Below, piece after piece: positions 15,007 through 16,203 of a stretch of 16,203 nt of DNA. The notes under the pieces were generated by a model. The model saw nothing but the letters and a program-made list of their open reading frames with translations. It was not told the origin of the DNA and ran no database searches. The stretch is from Bacteroidales bacterium UBA2030 (GTDB lineage: Bacteria; Bacteroidota; Bacteroidia; Bacteroidales; TTA-H9), in contig DDBO01000165.1 in NCBI GenBank assembly GCA_002332755.1, forward strand, positions 1 through 16,203. The letters run 5' to 3'. The first letter of the stretch is position 1, and each line of letters opens with the position of its first letter. Made by a program: the position numbers and the translations under genes.

Positions 15007-15356
15007 ATGGAACAAAATAAAAAAAATGACATTCTTGGGATTGATGAAGTTGAAAATCCGAATAACAGTGAGAACTTTAACCGACCTTTCAGGTCTGTAC
15101 CCCCAAATGAATTGGAACGTTTTGCAAATACACTATATTACTTTGGTGTGACCCTATATGTCGTTGGAATAATGTTGCCTTTTACATGTTGTCCAAGTTA
15201 GCTGGACCTTTTGGAAGAGAGATGGATACCGACCGGGTTACAATAGCTTTAATTGTCTCTGGTGGTGTATTGTTTTATCATATCGTTCTGGGTATAATTT
15301 GTCAGGGTTTATCTATGATATTAAATAACATAAAAAATAGAAAGGAGGTATCATGA
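15007..15356 (+). pseudogene. Small two-helix membrane protein gene with an apparent -1 frameshift
   Basis: The first part, ATG 15007 to TAG 15201 (64 codons), has a polar N-terminus of about 40 residues and one membrane segment (TLYYFGVTLYVVGIMLP), then four residues and a stop. The -1 frame takes over at once: from ATG 15186 to TGA 15356 it encodes 56 residues, MLSKLAGPFGREMDTDRVTI followed by a second membrane segment ALIVSGGVLFYHIVLGIICQ and a short polar tail. Together they would make about 110 residues with the two-helix layout of small Bacteroidota membrane proteins ending in a helix plus LL/ILxxI tail. A one-base deletion near 15175-15195 is the simplest reading. I see no slippery heptamer supporting programmed shifting. 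Alternatives are two overlapping real genes or a sequencing error. The second part ends by overlapping the next start as ATGA. Confidence 0.6.
15339..15349 (+). promoter_or_regulatory. Perfect Shine-Dalgarno sequence
   Basis: AGAAAGGAGGT ends 3 nt before the ATG at 15353 and includes the full anti-Shine-Dalgarno complement. No other gene in this window has a comparable site. It overlaps the last codons (RKEVS) of the upstream frame. Confidence 0.7.
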
Positions 15357-15613
15357 AAACAGAAAAGATTATTGTCGGCCTGGTCTTGGTTATCGTTGGT
15401 CTTTTCATGTTGTATATTGGCTATCAAAAAATGCAACCTGATGAGGTAGAAAAAGCCATACAAGTACTTAATGATCTGTCTAAAAATTTAACAGGTGATG
15501 AGATACCTGCCGTATATGAAAAGGATAAAACGGAAGCAATAATCTTTCTAATCATAGGATTTATTTTGTCAATTTTAGGAATACGAATGATCTATATAAG
15601 CAGAGACCATTAA
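15353..15613 (+). CDS. DUF3185-like small membrane protein
   Basis: The 86-residue product has two membrane segments, at about 5-24 (KIIVGLVLVIVGLFMLYIGY) and 61-82 (EAIIFLIIGFILSILGIRMI), joined by a polar 35-residue loop containing a TG pair. The first segment, with G-L-x-L-V-I-V-G-L-x-x-L-Y-I-G-Y-Q, resembles the DUF3185 family of small inner-membrane proteins, whose function is unknown to me; the loop here is longer than I recall for that family. Its ATG overlaps the stop of the preceding frame (ATGA), suggesting coupled translation, and a perfect Shine-Dalgarno sequence precedes it. Confidence 0.75.
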   Translation: MKTEKIIVGLVLVIVGLFMLYIGYQKMQPDEVEKAIQVLNDLSKNLTGDEIPAVYEKDKTEAIIFLIIGFILSILGIRMIYISRDH

Positions 15614-15659
15614 CCTGCCTAACACTGCTTGTATTAACATCCATCTGTTTTTTAGATTT

Positions 15660-15678
15660 TTATATAATAATTATATAA
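15660..15678. repeat. 19-bp A/T palindrome
   Basis: TTATATAAT and ATTATATAA flank a single central A. Located 47 bp after the DUF3185-like gene. Terminator, operator or chance in A/T-rich DNA. Confidence 0.4.
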
Positions 15679-15777
15679 CTCAAAAGTGATTCGACTAAAG
15701 CAATTCTGATATGCTAAAACTATATGTAATTCCGGTTATCTTTAATACAATGTTTTGAAATATGATATTTGTAATGT

Positions 15778-15792
15778 ATAATTAATAATTAT
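15778..15792. repeat. 15-bp A/T palindrome
   Basis: ATAATTA and TAATTAT flank a single central A. Chance is likely given local base composition. Confidence 0.3.
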
Positions 15793-15949
15793 AAGTTTTA
15801 AGCAATATAGACTTTTGCATATTATACTTGTAGAAGCTTTAAATCCTAATCGGTGTAAGGATCATAGAAATTATAGAAATGCGAAGTGGTGTGGAATTCT
15901 TTGGAATTTTAATCGATGGATATAGTTAAAAAACTTAAATCTTACTGAC

Positions 15950-16201
15950 ATGAAAAAATATTTTGGTTTATTTGTTTTATTGAGTTTAATCTGGGCCATA
16001 TCTTCATGCTCCGTCAAGCGAATTGTTAAAAATGAAACAACTTATGCGGATACACACAAAGCGCCTGAATATATAAAAGTTTCTTATAAATGGCCAGTGA
16101 TTAAAATCAATGATAAAACCCCGGGGACACAAAGTAAAGGTGGAATCGTGATTACAGTAGAAATTTTGCCATTTATTATCAGAGCTGTCCAAAATAATTA
16201 A
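15950..16201 (+). CDS. Small lipoprotein, unknown function
   Basis: The 83-residue precursor starts MKKYFGLFVLLSLIWAISSC: a lysine pair, a hydrophobic core and a lipobox ISSC with the lipidated cysteine at residue 20. The mature part is 64 residues, SVKRIVKNETTYADTHKAPE and onward. I recognise no family. The residues after the cysteine (SVKRIVK) are basic and lack the acidic lipoprotein export signal reported for surface-exposed lipoproteins of some Bacteroidota, so a periplasm-facing position is more likely. The stop overlaps a further ATG at 16201-16203 (TAATG), the last bases of the window, which suggests that a translationally coupled partner gene follows. Confidence 0.7.
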   Translation: MKKYFGLFVLLSLIWAISSCSVKRIVKNETTYADTHKAPEYIKVSYKWPVIKINDKTPGTQSKGGIVITVEILPFIIRAVQNN

Positions 16202-16203
16202 TG

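Larger units (their letters stand above)
15614..15949. other. AT-rich spacer with two palindromes
   Basis: No gene is seen in this 336-bp stretch. Two perfect A/T-only palindromes are present: 15660-15678 (TTATATAAT, A, ATTATATAA) and 15778-15792 (ATAATTA, A, TAATTAT). The first follows a T-rich run and could end transcription of the small membrane genes. A near-consensus -7 element, TATACTTG, occurs at about 15825-15832 but lacks a TTG partner. Confidence 0.5.

Overview
The window looks like chromosomal DNA from a member of the Bacteroidota (Bacteroidales-like). Several promoters match the Bacteroidetes sigma-factor consensus (TTG, about 19 nt, TAnnTTTG). Shine-Dalgarno sequences are almost absent. 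The HU / 29-residue basic protein / RNase G-E gene order is also typical of the phylum. The left 13.5 kb is dense housekeeping sequence; the right 2.7 kb is AT-rich, gene-poor and contains the most unusual material.

Layout. At the left edge ssb (minus strand) is divergent from aspS (plus). A small four-helix membrane protein gene and trpS follow on the minus strand. Next comes a minus-strand block: HU, a 29-residue lysine/arginine-rich protein resembling ribosomal protein bS22 (AURKAIP1/COX24 family), and an RNase G/E gene with a GTG start. A large perfect inverted repeat lies in the leader of the RNase gene, and a clear intrinsic terminator follows the gene. mutY and a MobB-like P-loop NTPase gene run on the plus strand and converge, with a 10-bp overlap, on an agmatinase/arginase-family gene. 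sbcC and sbcD, encoding the Rad50/Mre11-like nuclease, are 5 bp apart on the minus strand and complete the core region.

From 13494 to 14300 I find no gene. At 14304-14333 there is a consensus promoter, followed by about 320 nt of non-coding sequence that is richer in G+C than its upstream flank (about 41% against 30% by hand count). It can fold into a long irregular hairpin, a second multi-branched domain and a 9-bp loop-to-distant-strand pairing. I could not match it to tmRNA, RNase P RNA, SRP RNA or 6S RNA, and I propose it as a candidate undescribed structured RNA. To its right are a possible remnant of a DUF4870-like membrane protein, a 39-codon hydrophobic ORF, a small membrane protein gene apparently broken by a -1 frameshift, a DUF3185-like small membrane protein gene with a perfect Shine-Dalgarno sequence (odd for this phylum), and a small lipoprotein gene.

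Functionally the core region combines translation (aspS, trpS, the bS22-like protein), RNA processing (RNase G/E) and genome maintenance (ssb, HU, mutY, sbcCD). No mobile element, CRISPR array, tRNA or rRNA was found. All identifications are from motif reading alone; no database search was possible.
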